From assembly GCF_026342735.1 (NCBI RefSeq), contig NZ_JAPEMM010000002.1:62001-126000 (forward strand): a DNA stretch of 64,000 nucleotides, read 5' to 3'. Positions within the stretch are counted from its first letter, which is position 1; each line of letters opens with the position of its first letter. This document shows positions 19,025 to 27,891 of the stretch, piece by piece. Both the position numbers and the translations under genes were made by a program. This DNA comes from Streptomyces sp. NBC_00193 (lineage in GTDB: Bacteria > Actinomycetota > Actinomycetes > Streptomycetales > Streptomycetaceae). The notes under the pieces are model-generated. The model had not been told where the DNA came from. It searched no databases and saw nothing but the letters and a program-made list of their open reading frames with translations.

Positions 19025-20197
19025 CTAGTCCTGGCGGGCGCCCTGGACGATCCGGCCGACGATGGCCGCGGCCTGTTCCGGGTGCTGCTCCAGCCATGTG
19101 CCGAGGTGTTCCCGTACGGCATCGGCGACGCTGGTGCGCACTGCGGCGCCGTCCAGTACGCCGCGCGTGGAGCCCGAGAACTCGGGCCGGTCCAGCTTCA
19201 CCGACACGACCGCCGTCAGCCCGTCGCCGATCTGGTCGATGCTGAGATCGGAGGCTGCCTCCGCCAGGAGCCGCCGCTCCCGCACGTGCGTATTGACCGC
19301 GGCCGCCGTCCCGTCGCGGAATCCTGCCATGTGCGTGCCGCCGTGGGGTGTGGGCTCGCTGTTGACGTAGCCCTGGAGCCGCTCCTCGGGGGAGCCACGC
19401 CACCGCAGGGCCACCTCGACTGTCCCGGCGATCCTCGGATCTTCGCGCTCGAAGCCGATGATGTCCGGGTGAACGGACGCTCCTCCCTGCGCGTCGAGGA
19501 AGGCGACGAAGTCCCGAGCCCCGCCCGGGAACCGGAACCGCACCGATCGGGACCGGCCCGGGGGACGTTCGTCGGTCAGCGCGATGTCCAGGCCCCGGTT
19601 GAGGAAGGCCAGTTCCCTGAAGCGCTCTGCCAGCACCGCGAACGAGCACTCCGTCGTCTCGAAGATGTCGGTGTCGGGCCAGAAGGCGATGGTGGTCCCG
19701 CTTCTGCTCGTCGGTCCTGCGCTGGTGGGCGGGGCGAGCGCGACGCCCCGCGCGTACTCGTGGACCCAGCGGACTCCATCGCGCCGCACCTCGGCTGTCA
19801 GACGGCTCGACAAGGCGTTGGTGACACAGGGCCCGATGCCGAAGAGGCTCATGGCCACAGCGTGGCGGCCGCCCGGCTCCGCCACCCCGGGGTGCATGCG
19901 GGTCAGCAGGGCTTCGAGGCCGGGACCGCCGGTGTCCCCGGCGGCCTCGACGGGGACACCGGGACCGTCGTCGGCGACACTTACGCCGCCGTCGGACGTG
20001 AGGGTGACCTCGATGGTGCTGGCACGGCCCGCCAGCACTTCGTTCACCGCCCGTTCGGCGACATCAAACACGATCTGGTGCAGGCCGCGCCGGCTGGTCG
20101 AGCCGACGTACATTCCGGGCCGTTTCCGAACGGCTTCCAATCCCTCCAGCACCTGGATGCGGCTGGCGTCGTACGGGTTGTCGTTGTCACTCATCAA
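19025..20197 (-). CDS. GyrB-like ATPase/transducer protein lacking the Toprim domain
   Basis: 390 aa, against about 650-800 for GyrB/ParE. It covers the N-terminal ATPase domain (LEGLEAVRKRPGMYVGSTSR, VADDGPGVPVE) and the transducer domain (RSGTTIAFWPDTDIF, YVNSEPTPHGGTHMAGFRDG, DGLTAVVSVKLDRPEFSGST), then stops before the Toprim/DNA-binding part. Key residues known from E. coli GyrB are altered: the FEVVDNAIDE motif is FDVAERAVNE (Glu42 to Asp, Asn46 to Arg), the glycine-rich GGLHGVG loop is MSLFGIG, and the QTK motif (Gln335, Lys337) is STR. Weak or no ATPase is therefore likely. The role may be regulatory, or it may be an old duplicate. Upstream start ATG 20197 or 20194. Confidence 0.85.
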   Translation of the reverse strand: MMSDNDNPYDASRIQVLEGLEAVRKRPGMYVGSTSRRGLHQIVFDVAERAVNEVLAGRASTIEVTLTSDGGVSVADDGPGVPVEAAGDTGGPGLEALLTRMHPGVAEPGGRHAVAMSLFGIGPCVTNALSSRLTAEVRRDGVRWVHEYARGVALAPPTSAGPTSRSGTTIAFWPDTDIFETTECSFAVLAERFRELAFLNRGLDIALTDERPPGRSRSVRFRFPGGARDFVAFLDAQGGASVHPDIIGFEREDPRIAGTVEVALRWRGSPEERLQGYVNSEPTPHGGTHMAGFRDGTAAAVNTHVRERRLLAEAASDLSIDQIGDGLTAVVSVKLDRPEFSGSTRGVLDGAAVRTSVADAVREHLGTWLEQHPEQAAAIVGRIVQGARQD

Positions 20198-20711
20198 GTC
20201 CCCCCAATGGGGTCTCCAGCGGAGTCCCCAGCCTAGGCGGATCTCTGGAAAACACCAGGTCAGACCCTATTAGCCGAAGGCGCGAACGGGCCGGTGGGCA
20301 CCTACTTGGACAAGGTCGGCGCAGGGATCGCGCACCGCTGTCGGAGAGCAGACGGGGGCCTGCGGAGGCCGCGCCAGACCCAATTTCAGGCGACCCCGAG
20401 GCCCTCGATTCCGATACGTCACACGCCTGCCCGAAACACGGTGTCCGGTCGCTTCACCGCTGGACATCTCTCGGAGCACGTACATGGCCGGGCGGGCTAG
20501 CTGGGGTCTCGTAGCCGGGCAGTTAGGGGAGACTGGGACGGGTCGCTTGGGAGGCTCGTGTCTTTCTCGATGATGTGCGGATGAGAGGCTGACAAGCCGT
20601 GAAGCGCCGTGCGAGGGTGCGCGAGTCGGAACGCGCGGTTGGCGGTCGCGGTCGTGACCGCGGTCAGTCCCGTGTGTGTTCGCGAGAAGCCGGCTGACTG
20701 GCCCGGCGGGA
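20198..20711. other. Gene-poor stretch
   Basis: No convincing gene. A 71-codon minus-strand frame at 20270-20485 has no recognisable motif and looks like a decayed remnant. The right end borders the IS5-type transposase remnant. Confidence 0.4.
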
Positions 20712-21180
20712 CTACCGACGGGTGATGCGCCTGGTCATCAGGGTGATTGCGGCCCAGGTGATCAACGATTCGGAGTGCTGGACGAGACGCTCGTAGTCGC
20801 GGGCATGTCGTCGGGCGTGCATGACCCAGGCCAGCGACCTCTCGACCACCCAGCGGCGGGGCAGAACGACGAACCCGACGGCGTCCTTCGGCCGACTGAC
20901 GGTCTTCACCGTCAGGTCCAGGTACCTTCTTTACCCAGGTCACGAGCTGTCCGGCGTAAGCGGAGTCGGCCCAGACGATCGTGATCTCGGGGTGCATGGG
21001 CCTCAGCCTGAACAGGACTTCCCTGGCCGCGTCGCGGTCGGTCATGTCGGCCGGGGTGACCATGACGAACAGCGGCAGGCCTTTCGTGTCCACGACGAGG
21101 TGCTGCTTCCTGCCGTTGATCTTTTTGGCGGCGTCGTAGCCGCTCGGCCATGTCCCCCAGCGAGGAGGCCTGGGCGGCAA
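20712..21180 (-). pseudogene. IS5-family transposase, C-terminal half, frameshifted
   Basis: One frame gives YDAAKKINGRKQHLVVDTKG and MTDRDAAREVLFRLRP, ITIVWADSAYAGQLVTWVKK (DDE transposase core). After about 20930 a second frame gives LPRRWVVERSLAWVMHARRH, DYERLVQHSESLI and an IS5-type tail ITLMTRRITRR. A frameshift separates the halves and the N-terminal third is absent. It is an inactive remnant; its tail resembles the one at 49810-49935. Confidence 0.85.
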
Positions 21181-21334
21181 CGGTGGACCAATTTCAGCAG
21201 GCCACCCGGGTCACCGTACCGATCTCGCTGGCCCGTACTCCCACCGCAGGGCCCGGGAGCCGCTCCGGCGGATCCCCGTGACAGACTCCTCCCTCGAACA
21301 CGGGGCGAGTAACCCCCTGACCTGGGGTGGGACT

Positions 21335-21859
21335 ATGAGTAGGACGAAGTGGACTGCCGTGATGGCGGCGGTCATCGCGCTCGGCGCGGCGGGCTGCGGT
21401 GGCACGGGGGCGGGAGCCGGGGCCGTCGCGGTGTCACCCCGGCCGGAGGGCACCGGCCCCCTCACTCGGGAGGTCGTGCGCACGGACCTCGACACCTCGG
21501 CGGCGGCCGCGAAGGTGCCGGCGACCGACGCGGAATGGGCCGCCATGCCCGAGGACGCCGAGCCCGGCACGCTGTCCTCGTGCGTCGTCGCCTTCAAGGG
21601 ATTCGAGACCGATGCCGCGCCGCTGGACCATGAACGGTTCGAAGCGACACTGCGCGAACTGGGCAGGCGCGGATGGAAGCAGGTCGGGAAGCCGGAGCAG
21701 GAGAAGGACAAGAAGGGCGAGGTGTGGACCTCCAAGGTGCTCCTTGACCAGCGAGGCTGGAGGATCGTCGCCGAGTACAGGGACGGACCGACCGGGAAGA
21801 GCACGATCTCCTTGCCTGCCTTCGAGAACGCGTGTGTTGATGCCCAGGGCGGGCACTGA
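21335..21859 (+). CDS. Putative lipoprotein
   Basis: 174 aa from ATG 21335 (MSRTKWTAVMAAVIALGAAG then CGG); the open frame starts earlier at 21278, but only this ATG gives a signal peptide with a lipobox Cys at residue 21. The mature part is hydrophilic with a WTSKVLLDQRGWRIVAEYRD segment and two more Cys (SSCVVAF, ENACVD) that could pair. I do not recognise the family. It is a single gene between an IS remnant and a 0.6-kb spacer. Confidence 0.7.
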   Translation: MSRTKWTAVMAAVIALGAAGCGGTGAGAGAVAVSPRPEGTGPLTREVVRTDLDTSAAAAKVPATDAEWAAMPEDAEPGTLSSCVVAFKGFETDAAPLDHERFEATLRELGRRGWKQVGKPEQEKDKKGEVWTSKVLLDQRGWRIVAEYRDGPTGKSTISLPAFENACVDAQGGH

Positions 21860-22454
21860 GCGCACTGGGCATCAACAGGCCAAGTGTGGAGACCAGTACC
21901 AGTATCAGTGCCCACCTCGGTGGTTCCACCGGTGCAGAGCCCGTCGAGGAGCAGCGTTTCTACAGCAGTTCGGGAGGCGCCTTGGCGGCTGCCACCGATC
22001 CGTTGTTCACGAGGACGGGAGGCGGCACAGGCATCGAGAATCAGCCGCAGCTTTCGGAGGCATTCGCCGTGGCCCGCAGTGCGCGGCGGCGTCTGCGTCC
22101 TCACCAGGACGTACCCAGCGGCGGAGGACACGGAGCCACCGACAACCGACCTCTGCGTGGCGACCGCTGGCCGGTAGCCAGGCCACGGCCTGTCCCACCG
22201 CCCGCGAGCCCGCGACCGCCCGCGACCGCCCGCGATGTGGGCGATGTGGGCGATCGGCTCCCGCGTCTCCACGACGGTCCTGGTCGGCGGTGCTGACGGC
22301 GGCCCGGCTGCTCCGGTACGTACACCGAACGGTGCAGCCGGCCCGGATGACAACACCATCCGGTGTACGACCGGATGTCTTCATCGGGGCGACGCGGCCG
22401 CCCCCGCTCCTTCCGTAGGTTCTGGATCACCGGAACGACATCGAGGAGGACGGC
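21860..22454. other. Intergenic region with short G/C-rich repeats
   Basis: No convincing gene on either strand. Around 22200-22260 there are short tandem units (CGACCGCCCG repeated, then GATGTGGGC repeated). The last 30 bases carry the GAGGAGG ribosome site of the DUF998 gene. Confidence 0.4.
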
Positions 22455-23117
22455 ATGACGGCGACGAACACGGCTTCGGCAGCGGGAGTACGGGCCCCGC
22501 TCACCCTGATCGGCATCGGGGCCCTGGCGATGGCTGCGCTCGAGACACTCAACCCGGAGTACGACCTGGTGAGCGAGACCCTCAGCCGGTACGTACACGG
22601 CACGGCCGGCTGGCTTCTCCCGGCGGCGCTGCTGGCCGTCGGCGCCGCCTCCACCGTCCTCGCGGTACGGCTCGGCGCCGGGACCCGGCGGGCGGGCCGG
22701 GCGGCGCTCGTGGTGTGGACGGCCGGCATCGTGGTCGCGGCCCTCTTCCCGGCGGACCCACCCGGCCACTGGAGCAGCCCGTCCCTCTCCGAACTCGTCC
22801 ACGGCAACGCCGCCTTCCTCGCCTTCGCCGCCCTGCCGACCGCCGCCGTGCTGCTCCGCGGGACCCTCGCGGCCCGGCGGCCCGGCCTGCGCACGGCCCT
22901 CAGCACCCTCACCGTGGCCTCGGTCACGGCCACGGCGGCGCTCACGGTCTTCCTGGTCGACGTGATGGACGGCGGCCCGTCGCTGGGACTCGGCGGCGCC
23001 CCCACGCTCGTCGGTCTCGTCGAACGCCTCGTCATCGCCGCCGACTTCGGGTGGATTGCGCTCGCCATAGCCGCCGCGGGCGCCCGCAAGCAGCAGGGAC
23101 GGGACCGTCGTGCATGA
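22455..23117 (+). CDS. DUF998-type integral membrane protein
   Basis: 220 aa from ATG 22455 with GAGGAGG seven bases upstream. Six hydrophobic segments are visible (LTLIGIGALAMAALETLNP, LLPAALLAVGAASTVLAV, AALVVWTAGIVVAALFP, AAFLAFAALPTAAVLL, LTVASVTATAALTVFLV, FGWIALAIAAAGA). The LNPEYDLVSETLSRYVHG motif at the end of the first helix is typical of DUF998. Function of the family is unknown. Its end overlaps the start of the histidine kinase, so the three genes to 24974 look like one operon; it may be the sensed or controlled membrane partner. Confidence 0.82.
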   Translation: MTATNTASAAGVRAPLTLIGIGALAMAALETLNPEYDLVSETLSRYVHGTAGWLLPAALLAVGAASTVLAVRLGAGTRRAGRAALVVWTAGIVVAALFPADPPGHWSSPSLSELVHGNAAFLAFAALPTAAVLLRGTLAARRPGLRTALSTLTVASVTATAALTVFLVDVMDGGPSLGLGGAPTLVGLVERLVIAADFGWIALAIAAAGARKQQGRDRRA

Positions 23118-24312
23118 TCGGCGCATGGACCGACTCGCCGTCCCCGCCCCTGCCAACCCACGCGCGGTTCGGCTCGTCGACTGGCTCCTCGCGGCCGGCA
23201 CCGCCGTCGCAGTCCTGGCCGGCACCGCCCGGCTCGGCGGCCGGCTGGACGTCGCAGGAGCCCTGCCGCTCGCCCTGTGGCTGAGCCTGCTCCTTCTGGC
23301 CCGCCGCCGGTGGCCGCTCTCCGTGCTGCTGCTGAGCGTGCAGGCCGTCATCGTGTTCCGCACCTCCGGACTCACCGACGCCGGCTGGGTGTGGCCGGCC
23401 TCCGCCGCGTACGCCACCCTGGCTGCCGACGACCGGCCCGGCCGCCCCGGCCTCCCGTGGGCAGCCGGTATCGGCCTGGCAGAACTAGCCTTCGCCACAA
23501 CCTGGGAGACGACGGCCGGCGGCGCCACCCCACGCGAGGTCCTCGGCTCCCTGGGTGCCGAGGCCCTGTGGCTGGCGGTGCTCCTCGCCGCCGCGACTGC
23601 CTACCGTAACCGCCTCCGCTGGCGCGCCGAACTCGACGAGCGCCTGCTGCGGTCCGTGCGGGAACAGGACCTGGAGGCCGGCCGGCGGATCGCGGAGGCC
23701 CGCCTGGAGATCGCCCGCGAACTGCACGACGTCGTCGGGCACACCCTCACCGTCGTCGGGATCCAGCTTCGGGTCGCGGCCGAGGCTCTGCACGACTCAC
23801 CGGAGGAGGCGCGGGCCGCCCTCACCACCGCCCAGCAGGTCCGTACCGAGGCCGTACGGGACCTCCGCGCGCTCGTCCACGTGCTGCGCGCGCCGGGGGA
23901 AGCCCCGGAAGACCCCGCGGCCGGAGTACCCCAGGTCGCGGCGCTCGTCGACCGGATGCGGTCGGCGGAGCTGGACATCCGGCTGGAGACATCCGGCGAC
24001 CTCGCCGCCGTCCCCGCACCGGTCTCACTCGCCGTCCACCGGATCGTTCAGGAGGCCCTCACCAACACTGTCCGCCACGCCGGGGCATCACGGGCCGACG
24101 TGAGCGTCCGATACGGCCACGGGTGGGTGGAGGTGAGCGTCACCGACGACGGCCGGACCCCGGCGGAGATATCGGGGGCGGCCGGGCACGGGGTACGCGG
24201 GATGGAAGAGCGGGTCCGGGCGCTCGGCGGCGACTTCTCCGCCGGGCCGCTCAGCGAGGGCGACGGATGGGTCGTGCGGGCCGCCATCCCTGTGCCAGGC
24301 TTCCGCCCATGA
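23110..24312 (+). CDS. Sensor histidine kinase, NarL/DesK-like (HisKA_3)
   Basis: 400 aa from GTG 23110, which has GGGACGGGAC just upstream; ATG 23125 is an alternative. About five membrane segments occupy the first 160 residues. The dimerisation/phosphoacceptor helix is ARLEIARELHDVVGHTLTVV, with His in ELHDVVGHT near residue 205. The ATPase has an N box (VQEALTNTVRHAGAS) and a G box (GHGVRGMEERVRALGGDF). The stop overlaps the ATG of the response regulator (ATGA), so the pair is translated together. Signal unknown. Confidence 0.92.
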   Translation: MHDRRMDRLAVPAPANPRAVRLVDWLLAAGTAVAVLAGTARLGGRLDVAGALPLALWLSLLLLARRRWPLSVLLLSVQAVIVFRTSGLTDAGWVWPASAAYATLAADDRPGRPGLPWAAGIGLAELAFATTWETTAGGATPREVLGSLGAEALWLAVLLAAATAYRNRLRWRAELDERLLRSVREQDLEAGRRIAEARLEIARELHDVVGHTLTVVGIQLRVAAEALHDSPEEARAALTTAQQVRTEAVRDLRALVHVLRAPGEAPEDPAAGVPQVAALVDRMRSAELDIRLETSGDLAAVPAPVSLAVHRIVQEALTNTVRHAGASRADVSVRYGHGWVEVSVTDDGRTPAEISGAAGHGVRGMEERVRALGGDFSAGPLSEGDGWVVRAAIPVPGFRP

Positions 24313-24974
24313 CGATCAAGGTGCTCCTGGCCGACGACCAGGCTCTGGTACGGGCCGGATTCAGCAGCCTCCTCGCCCGCGCCGAGGACATCGAGGTCAT
24401 CGGCGAGGCGGGCACGGGCGACGAGGCCGTCCGCACGGCCCGCGCCGTCCGCCCCGACGTCGTCCTCATGGACATCCGCATGCCCGGTACGGACGGCCTC
24501 ACCGCCACCCGGAAGATCGTCGAGGACCCCGAACTGACGGACTGCCGGGTCATCGTCCTCACCACCTTCGAGACCGACGAGTACGTCTTCGCGGCCCTGC
24601 GCGCCGGCGCGAGCGGCTTCCTCACCAAGGAGATCGAACCGGACGACCTGCGCCAGGCCGTCCGGTCGGTGGCGGCCGGCGACGCGCTGCTCTCACCGAG
24701 CGCGACCCGACGGGTGATCGAACAGTTCGCGCACCGCCCGGCGGCCCCCATCGACACCGCCGAACGGCTCGCCGTACTCACCGCCCGGGAACTCGAGGTG
24801 ACCCGCCTGATTGCTACCGGCCTGTCCAACAACCAGATCGCTGCACAGCTCTTCATCAGCCCGCTCACCGCCAAGACCCACGTCACCCGCGCTATCGCCA
24901 AGCTCGGCGTCCGCGACCGCGCCCAACTGGTGATCCTCGCGTACGAGACGGGCCTGGTCCGCGCCGGCTGCTAG
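24309..24974 (+). CDS. Response regulator, NarL/FixJ family
   Basis: 221 aa from ATG 24309, overlapping the kinase stop; longer frames upstream lie inside the kinase gene. Receiver domain: acidic pocket LLADDQ, phosphoacceptor Asp55 in VVLMDIRMPG, TTFE, and a Lys in GFLTKEI. The C-terminal LuxR-type HTH reads LTARELEVTRLIATGLSNNQ IAAQLFISPLTAKTHV. Expected to act as the DNA-binding partner of the upstream kinase. Confidence 0.94.
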   Translation: MTIKVLLADDQALVRAGFSSLLARAEDIEVIGEAGTGDEAVRTARAVRPDVVLMDIRMPGTDGLTATRKIVEDPELTDCRVIVLTTFETDEYVFAALRAGASGFLTKEIEPDDLRQAVRSVAAGDALLSPSATRRVIEQFAHRPAAPIDTAERLAVLTARELEVTRLIATGLSNNQIAAQLFISPLTAKTHVTRAIAKLGVRDRAQLVILAYETGLVRAGC

Positions 24975-25086
24975 CGACGCCCGGAGCAGGACTAGCTAGA
25001 CCGTTGTGCCTTCCGTTGGGTCTGCCGCACGATCGGGTGACATCTGATCTGGCTTGCCCTGTGGGGTGGGTGGGAAGGATGTCGCT

Positions 25087-25395
25087 GTGCCCAAGCCTTA
25101 TCCGGAAGAGTTCCGCCAGGACGTCGTGCGGGTCGCGAGGAACCGCGGCCCGGGCGTGACGGTCGAGCAGGTGGCCGCCGACTTCGGAGTCCACGCGATG
25201 ACACTGTGGAAGTGGATGCGCCGGGCGGACATCGCCGACGGGACCAAGCCCGGAACCTCCAGCCAGGAGAGCGCGGAGCTGCGTGAAGCGCGTCGGCGCA
25301 TCAAGCTGCTGGAGCAGGAGAACGAGGTCCTGCGCCGGGCCGCGGCCTACCTTTCCCAGGCGAACCTCCCGGGAAAAGGATCTACCCGCTCGTGA
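25087..25395 (+). CDS. IS3-family transposase OrfA
   Basis: About 102 aa from GTG 25087 (PKPYPEEFRQDVVRVARNR). Contains a helix-turn-helix (VEQVAADFGVHAMTLWKWM) and a C-terminal zipper (ELREARRRIKLLEQENEVLR, RRAAAYLSQANLPGK). Its stop overlaps the orfB GTG (GTGA). Intact in itself, but the partner OrfB is disrupted. Confidence 0.88.
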   Translation: MPKPYPEEFRQDVVRVARNRGPGVTVEQVAADFGVHAMTLWKWMRRADIADGTKPGTSSQESAELREARRRIKLLEQENEVLRRAAAYLSQANLPGKGSTRS

Positions 25396-25961
25396 AAGAG
25401 CTGGCCGTGGACGGGGTGCCCGTCACGGTGACGTGCCGGGTCCTCAACCTCGCCAGACAGCCCTACTACCGGTGGCTGGAGCGGCCGGTGACCAGTGCCG
25501 AGGCCGAGCAGGCCACTCGCGCGAACGCGTTGCTCGACGCCCACCGAGAGAACCCGGAGTTCGGCTACCGCTTCCTTGCCGACGAGGCCCGCAGCGCGGG
25601 ATCCGCCATGGCCAACCGGACCGCGTGGCGGATCTGCCGGGACAACCGCTGGTGGAGCGTTTTCGGCAAGAAGCGTGGCAGGAACAAGAAGGCCGGCCCG
25701 CCGGTGCACGACGATCTCGTTCGCCGCGACTTCACCGCAACCGGCCCGAACCGGCTGTGGCTCACCGGCATCACCGAACACACCACCGGCGAGGGGAAGC
25801 TGTATCTCTGCGCGGTCAAGGACGTCTTCAGCAAGCGGATCGTGGACTATTCCATCGACACGCGCATGAAATCCCGCCTGGCCGTCACCGCCCTGGACAA
25901 CGCCGCGGCCCGGCGCGAGCACGTCGCCGGATGCATCCTGCACAGCGACCGCGGATCGCAG

Positions 25962-27457
25962 GGCGGATTCAATTGGTCGTCGCAACACCCTGATCTCGGA
26001 GGTGTGCGGCGTGGCTACGGTGGACTGGAGTTTGAAGACCAGCGATGTTCCGGAGGGGAGGCGTCGACAGTGGCGTGCTGACCGTGCGTTGCGGCCGGCG
26101 ATGCGTTCACCGGGGCGGCCTGATCCGTCTCGGGTCGTGCAGCGCCAGTTTTGGCGGCTGATCGCCACGGGGGTCACGACGGTGGAGGCGTCGTTGGCGG
26201 TCGGCGTGTCGTGGCCGGTGGGTGCGAGGTGGTTTCGTCACGCTGGCGGCATGCCTCCGATCTCGTTGGCCGAGCCCTCGGGCCGCTACCTGACGTTCGA
26301 GGAGCGCGAGGAGATCGCGATCCTCAGGGCGACGGACAAGGGCGTGCGCGAGATCGCCCGCGCTCTGGGGCGTGACCCGGGGACGATCTCTCGGGAACTG
26401 CGCCGCAACGCCGCCACGCGCGCCGGCAAGCAGGAGTACCGCGCGACGGTCGCGCAGTGGAAGGCCCAGCAGGCGGCCAAACGTCCGAAGAGCGCGAAGC
26501 TCCTGGGCAACGACCCGTTGCGTGAGTACGTGCAGGAGCGGCTGGCCGGGAACGTCCGCCGGCCTGACGGGACAGTCGTCGCGGGGCCGCAGGCACCTGA
26601 GTGGAAAGGGCTGAACAAGCCGCACCGGCAGGACAGACGATGGGCGATGGCATGGAGCCCGGAACAGATCTCGCACCGGCTCCCTGTCGACTTCCCCGAG
26701 GATGAGTCCATGCGTATCAGTCATGAGGCGATCTACCAGGCACTGTTCATCGAGGGCCGTGGCGCGCTCAAGCGGGAACTGGTCACGTGCCTGCGCACTG
26801 GCCGGGCGCTGCGGGCTCCCCGAGCGCGGTCGCAGAACAAGCCGCAGGGGCATGTCACCGCGGACGTCGTCCTCAGCGAACGCCCCGCCGAGGCCGGGGA
26901 CCGTGCGGCCCCGGGACACTGGGAGGGCGACTTGATCATCGGGACGGGCCGCTCCGCGATCGGCACGCTCGTCGAGCGCAGCAGCCGCTCCACGCTCCTG
27001 GTGCACCTGCCCCGGCTCGAGGGCTGGGGCGAGAATCCGCCCGTGAAGAGCGGCCCCTCGCTCGGGGGCTACGGCGCGATCGCGATGAACACGGCACTCA
27101 CCACGTCGATGACGCAGTTGCCCGAGCAGCTGCGCAAGACCCTCACCTGGGACCGGGGGAAGGAACTCTCCGGTCATGCCCAGTTCGCTCTCGACACCGG
27201 GACGAAAGTGTTCTTCGCCGATCCGCACTCGCCCTGGCAGCGACCGACGAACGAGAACACGAACGGGCTACTGCGCCAGTACTTCCCCAAGGGAACCGAC
27301 CTGGCCAGATGGTCTGCCGAGGACCTCGAGGCCGTCGCCCTGGCGATCAACAATCGCCCCCGCAAAGTTCTCGGCTGGAAGACTCCCGCCGAGGTCTTCG
27401 GTGAGCAGCTACTCTCGATCCAAGAAGCCGGTGTTGCAACGACTGGTTGAACTCGCC
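25962..27457. mobile_element. IS30-family element, complete, inserted in IS3 orfB
   Basis: 1496 bp. Ends are GGCGGATTCAATTGGTCGTC, then GCAACACC (left) and, read inwards from the right, GGCGAGTTCAACCAGTCGTT, then GCAACACC. It is flanked by a 3-bp direct repeat CAG (25959-25961 and 27458-27460), a normal IS30 target duplication. The precise repair of the IS3 frame confirms the borders. Confidence 0.9.
26002..27450 (+). CDS. IS30-family transposase
   Basis: 482 aa from a GTG at 26002. N-terminal helix-turn-helix region YLTFEEREEIAILRATDKGV and IARALGRDPGTISRELRRN; middle MAWSPEQISHRLPVDFPED and SHEAIYQALFIEGRGALKRE; catalytic core GHWEGDLIIGTGRSAIGTLV (first Asp), LTWDRGKELSGHAQFALDTG (second Asp), PWQRPTNENTNGLLRQYFPK (Glu). 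Ends NNRPRKVLGWKTPAEVF. The DDE triad is present and the frame is open, so the element may be active. An extra segment (WGENPPVKSGPSLGGYGAIA) lies between the first and second Asp. Confidence 0.93.
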   Translation: MCGVATVDWSLKTSDVPEGRRRQWRADRALRPAMRSPGRPDPSRVVQRQFWRLIATGVTTVEASLAVGVSWPVGARWFRHAGGMPPISLAEPSGRYLTFEEREEIAILRATDKGVREIARALGRDPGTISRELRRNAATRAGKQEYRATVAQWKAQQAAKRPKSAKLLGNDPLREYVQERLAGNVRRPDGTVVAGPQAPEWKGLNKPHRQDRRWAMAWSPEQISHRLPVDFPEDESMRISHEAIYQALFIEGRGALKRELVTCLRTGRALRAPRARSQNKPQGHVTADVVLSERPAEAGDRAAPGHWEGDLIIGTGRSAIGTLVERSSRSTLLVHLPRLEGWGENPPVKSGPSLGGYGAIAMNTALTTSMTQLPEQLRKTLTWDRGKELSGHAQFALDTGTKVFFADPHSPWQRPTNENTNGLLRQYFPKGTDLARWSAEDLEAVALAINNRPRKVLGWKTPAEVFGEQLLSIQEAGVATTG

Positions 27458-27891
27458 CAGTTCCGCTCCCGGAAATTCGTCCGGCCGCTCGACCGACACC
27501 AGATGGCCGGCTCCATAGGAAGAGTCGGGGCTGCCGGCGACAACGCCGCCATGGAGTCCTTCTTCAGCCTGCCGCAGAAGAACGTCCTCGACCGCCGGAC
27601 GTGGGCCACCCGCCAGGAACTGCGGATCGCGATCGTCACCTGGATCGAGAGGACCTACCACCGCCGACGCAGGCAAGCCTCGCTCGGCAGGCTCACCCCC
27701 GTCGAATTCGAGACCGTCATGACTACACGGCCCTTCAGGCCGCGTAACCGAACCTGTCACCCGAACCTGCATCAGCCGCAACCTGTGATCGGATCCGCCG
27801 GCTGAGCTGTCGAAGAGGTCAAAGAACAAGCTTAGGAGAAATCCAGGCCGCAGAAAGGGGAAGATCTCTGCGGCGGACTCGGGCACTGCGG

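Larger units (their letters stand above)
25015..27782. mobile_element. IS3-family element interrupted by an IS30 element
   Basis: OrfA and a split orfB lie between imperfect inverted repeats (left GTTGGGTCTGCCGCACGATC, then GGGTGACA; right, read inwards from 27782, GTTGCGGCTGATGCAGGTTC, then GGGTGACA). Without the inserted IS30 the element is about 1.27 kb, a normal IS3 size. The orfB frame runs a little past the right repeat, so the exact right end is uncertain. No target duplication was seen. Confidence 0.65.
25392..27805 (+). pseudogene. IS3-family transposase OrfB, split by IS30
   Basis: The first part (25392-25961) gives VLNLARQPYYRWLERP, NPEFGYRFLADEARS, the core up to CILHSDRGSQ. The second part resumes after the IS30 at 27458 with FRSRKFVRPLDRHQMAGSIG, GDNAAMESFFSLPQKNVLD and TPVEFETVM. 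Removing 25962-27457 plus one copy of the CAG duplication restores one frame (GSQ-FRS). The first core Asp motif reads RLWLTGITEH where the family has a D (usually W-x-x-D-I-T-E-H), so even the ancestral copy may have been impaired. Confidence 0.88.
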
